From: Dicaeum eximium
Lineage: Eukaryota > Chordata > Aves > Passeriformes > Dicaeidae
DNA length: 64,000 nucleotides
Direction: 5' to 3'
Assembly: GCA_013396995.1 (NCBI GenBank)
Contig: VWZP01006697.1
Coordinates: 372,001-436,000, forward strand
Part shown: piece after piece, positions 61,433 to 64,000 of the stretch
Numbering within the stretch: position 1 is the first letter of the stretch
Layout: every line of letters begins with the position of its first letter
Made by a program: the position numbers and the translations under genes
Notes under the pieces: model-generated
Database searches by the model: none
The model's input: only the letters and a program-made list of their open reading frames with translations
Told to the model about the DNA's origin: nothing

Positions 61433-64000
61433 AAAGTAATAAAGGTAATTAAACAGCAAAGAGTTCTGAGATTTGTCTTAAAAAGTTGAGCTAGTTGTTT
61501 AAGAGTTCGGGGCATTATAGGCATTAACCTCTTCAGCTTTTTTTTTTTAATACCTGAGAATAATAAACAGATGCAGTCGATCTAACTTTATCTGTCTCAA
61601 AAAGCCAAAGGTAGGAAATAGTCATACACAATTTGTTTATGGAGTTTTATATTTTTATCTTTCTAAAGATACTATGACTCCTTACATGCGTAACTTACAA
61701 CGGGACAACCCAGGTTCATTTGATTTGTCAGCTGAATTATGTTTCAGGACACTCTCAGTATTTCTAGCAAGTTGGTGCTTGATAAGGGTTAAAAACAAAA
61801 CAAACTTGAAAAATCAACTGTTGACTGCAACAATCCTGTTCAATTTGCAGCATCTGGAAGGAAAATCAAATCCTTCCTGGGAAGAATTAGCACAGCAATA
61901 ATGAGCGCAACAGCAAAGCATAACGCATAATAAGACATGTTTTGGTCTTGTGTCATTGAACATTATCTCCACTTCAAAGGTAATGTGTGAGTAACAGTAT
62001 CTTTTCCCACATATTGCTAACCTTTAAAAAGTGCACATGCAACTTTAGATTATCCCTGCCCGTCTGGCTACTGAAATCTCTGGTAATAGAGACAATGAAA
62101 CCCAAGACATGGCAAGTTTCCATCTAAAATCTAGTGGGACCAAAAGTTAAAAGTTGCTTCAGAAATGCTGTCTCTGTTCTGTTTCTTTTGCTGACAACAC
62201 TGCAAGGCTTGACATTAGCCTCTCATTCTTTTTCATTAGTATTCATCAGGTAAAAAACATTCTGATTGGACTGCTGCTGACATTTAATGTATGACCAGGA
62301 TGCCATCTTTCTGGGGAGGGAATACTTGGTTCAGCTCTTAAAACCACAAAGAACTCCTTAAAGTGAACTTCACATTCATGTTTTATTTAGATCATCCCAG
62401 ATACTATGAATCACCTCCTATTATGGATAATTCAAACATCCAAATTCCTATGCCATAAAACTTCAAATCCATGCCTTCTACCTCAAAACAACACAGCAGA
62501 AAATGAATATAAAAATCTGGCCTAATCCCTTTCATTTTCTTAAATGAAAAAGGACAATCTGTTCAATCTCCAGGGTTATGCTACAGGCAGAATGTCCAGA
62601 TGGATGTCCAGTAGTAGACAAAACTCGGTGACTTATGAATAGTTTCATTCATTAATCTACAAGCACCTTAAAAATAATAAAGACAAACATAATTTTTACA
62701 GCTGAAGAAACTGAAGTCTGAAGCTAAACACTCTAGTCACTGTTACAGTATAGGAGAGGTCCAGGCCTGGAAACAGAAACCAGAGCTGGACTTAAAGAGC
62801 TTCCTGGGTCTGAAGTAGAAAACATGTCAAGTACTAAATGTAAAAGGTTGTAAGAGATTTATTTAGTTTACTGTCTTTTGCTTAGATGTTATGGCAGGAC
62901 AGATTATTTCACATGGTCTTATTTAGCTGACAGACACTTGCAAAAGAATTTTGAGTTACCATGGTCTTCCATCATTGTCTGTGCATTTTGTAATTTCAGT
63001 ATCTTGTTAGATTTGTTTCTGTTGCATCCACTACAGAGCATCCAGTGCAGGGGTGAATTGCAGCCCCACAAGACACTCCTCAGAAACTGCCCTTGCCTTC
63101 TGACAGTCAGCACAGTCCATTACTGAGAGGACAGACCTGTTAGTCTGCTGTGAAGCAAAATAGGAACCTAAATACTAGGTAGCAGGCTAATGAAATAATG
63201 AGAAACACAGGAAACTCAGGTGAACTGAAATAAGTTTATTCATCCAATAAACAGGTTTAACCAGCAAAAATGAGCTCTGAGAAAAAGGTTCAAGTCTATG
63301 GCTTAATTACTTCTGTGATTTCATGGTAGATTAGATTAAACATCTATGTGGAACTATGTGCTGTATTTTCAGAAAAGCTCAACAGCCACCTGTTTAAAAT
63401 GATGCTGACTCTAAAGAAATGACCTTGACAGTGGCAACTGATACACAGTTCTGCCAGACTGCACAAGATGCTCATCTAAGGATCCGAATCTTCCAGATTG
63501 CTTTAAATTTATTTCAGATATGACTCAGTCTCAAATTAATTTATAAGTGGGTTAGTGATTTTGGAATAAATTAGCTTTCCCTAGTTCAGAATGTTGTTTC
63601 ACAAAAGGCCCTGCATAATTGTTAATCATATAGATTGTAAAAAATTAAGCTGTTTACAATAAGTAGGAGGCCGGGAAGAGATTTACTATGATAGAAGCCC
63701 TGAAAAGATTTTCTGAAATGTATTTGCTTTGATGCAAATCATAGCTGTTTGTCCATTGCACTTTTCATGTAAAGTGAACCCAGGGACTAAAAAGAAACAC
63801 TACAATCCAGCAAAGAAGCCTTGCCAAATGCTAAATCTCTTATTATGAATGAATTTGCAGTCCCTAATGACAATTGAAATTGTCTTGACAGGAACCTGGA
63901 TAGAAGAAACACTTCTAATTGTTAATGCCAACAACAAAATTAAATAAATGCCAGCACAGAGAGTGGTATATCAACTTTGAAATAACTCTATTTATCAGGA

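Larger units (their letters stand above)
51273..64000. other. gene-free unique AT-rich DNA to window end
   Basis: No supported gene, RNA gene or transposon over about 12.7 kb. The longest frames are 51261-51719 minus (152 codons) and 56910-57302 minus (130 codons). They have no domain and look like chance. Three small tandem duplications (53077, 53784, 61381) are listed separately. T-rich runs lie at about 52090-52150 and 60511-60524. Confidence 0.55.

Overview
The window looks like AT-rich, CpG-poor vertebrate nuclear DNA, almost certainly from a bird. The best evidence is a set of CR1 LINE fragments. Three of the four end in, or keep part of, the avian-type CR1 3' terminus with its octamer repeat (ATTCTGTG/ATTCTATG). 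One LTR-like block also resembles endogenous-retrovirus LTRs that I associate with songbird genomes; that part rests on memory and was not searched.

I found no protein-coding gene, tRNA, rRNA, snRNA or CRISPR array that I can support. No open reading frame exceeds about 152 codons, none has a recognisable domain apart from a decayed CR1 reverse-transcriptase tail, and the frames fall at random on both strands. The window is therefore either part of a gene desert or the interior of a very long intron.

Layout: 1-21984 is unique sequence broken by a 37-T run (8468-8504), a CR1 3' end (12478-12603) and a (CA)/(TA)/(CG)/(TG) compound microsatellite (20664-20780). At 21985-22290 is the only clear CpG island, the best candidate for a promoter or first exon. 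From 22291 to 29256 is AT-rich unique DNA. At 29257-30059 a truncated CR1 is abutted by a minus-strand LTR-like element with TATA and polyadenylation motifs at normal LTR spacing. From 30060 to 47590 is unique DNA with small tandem duplications, a GGCAA repeat and several stretches that look like conserved non-coding elements. At 47592-48021 are two long pure-pyrimidine tracts. At 48186-49071 is a minus-strand CR1 carrying the end of ORF2, interrupted by one N that separates two identical 267-bp copies, probably an assembly artefact. The rest, to 64000, is AT-rich unique DNA with one more CR1 3' end (51203-51272) and a few local tandem duplications.

Because there are no genes, nothing here works together as a pathway. 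The functional content, if any, is regulatory: the CpG island, the candidate conserved elements and possibly the LTR promoter. I saw no convincing new biological system.
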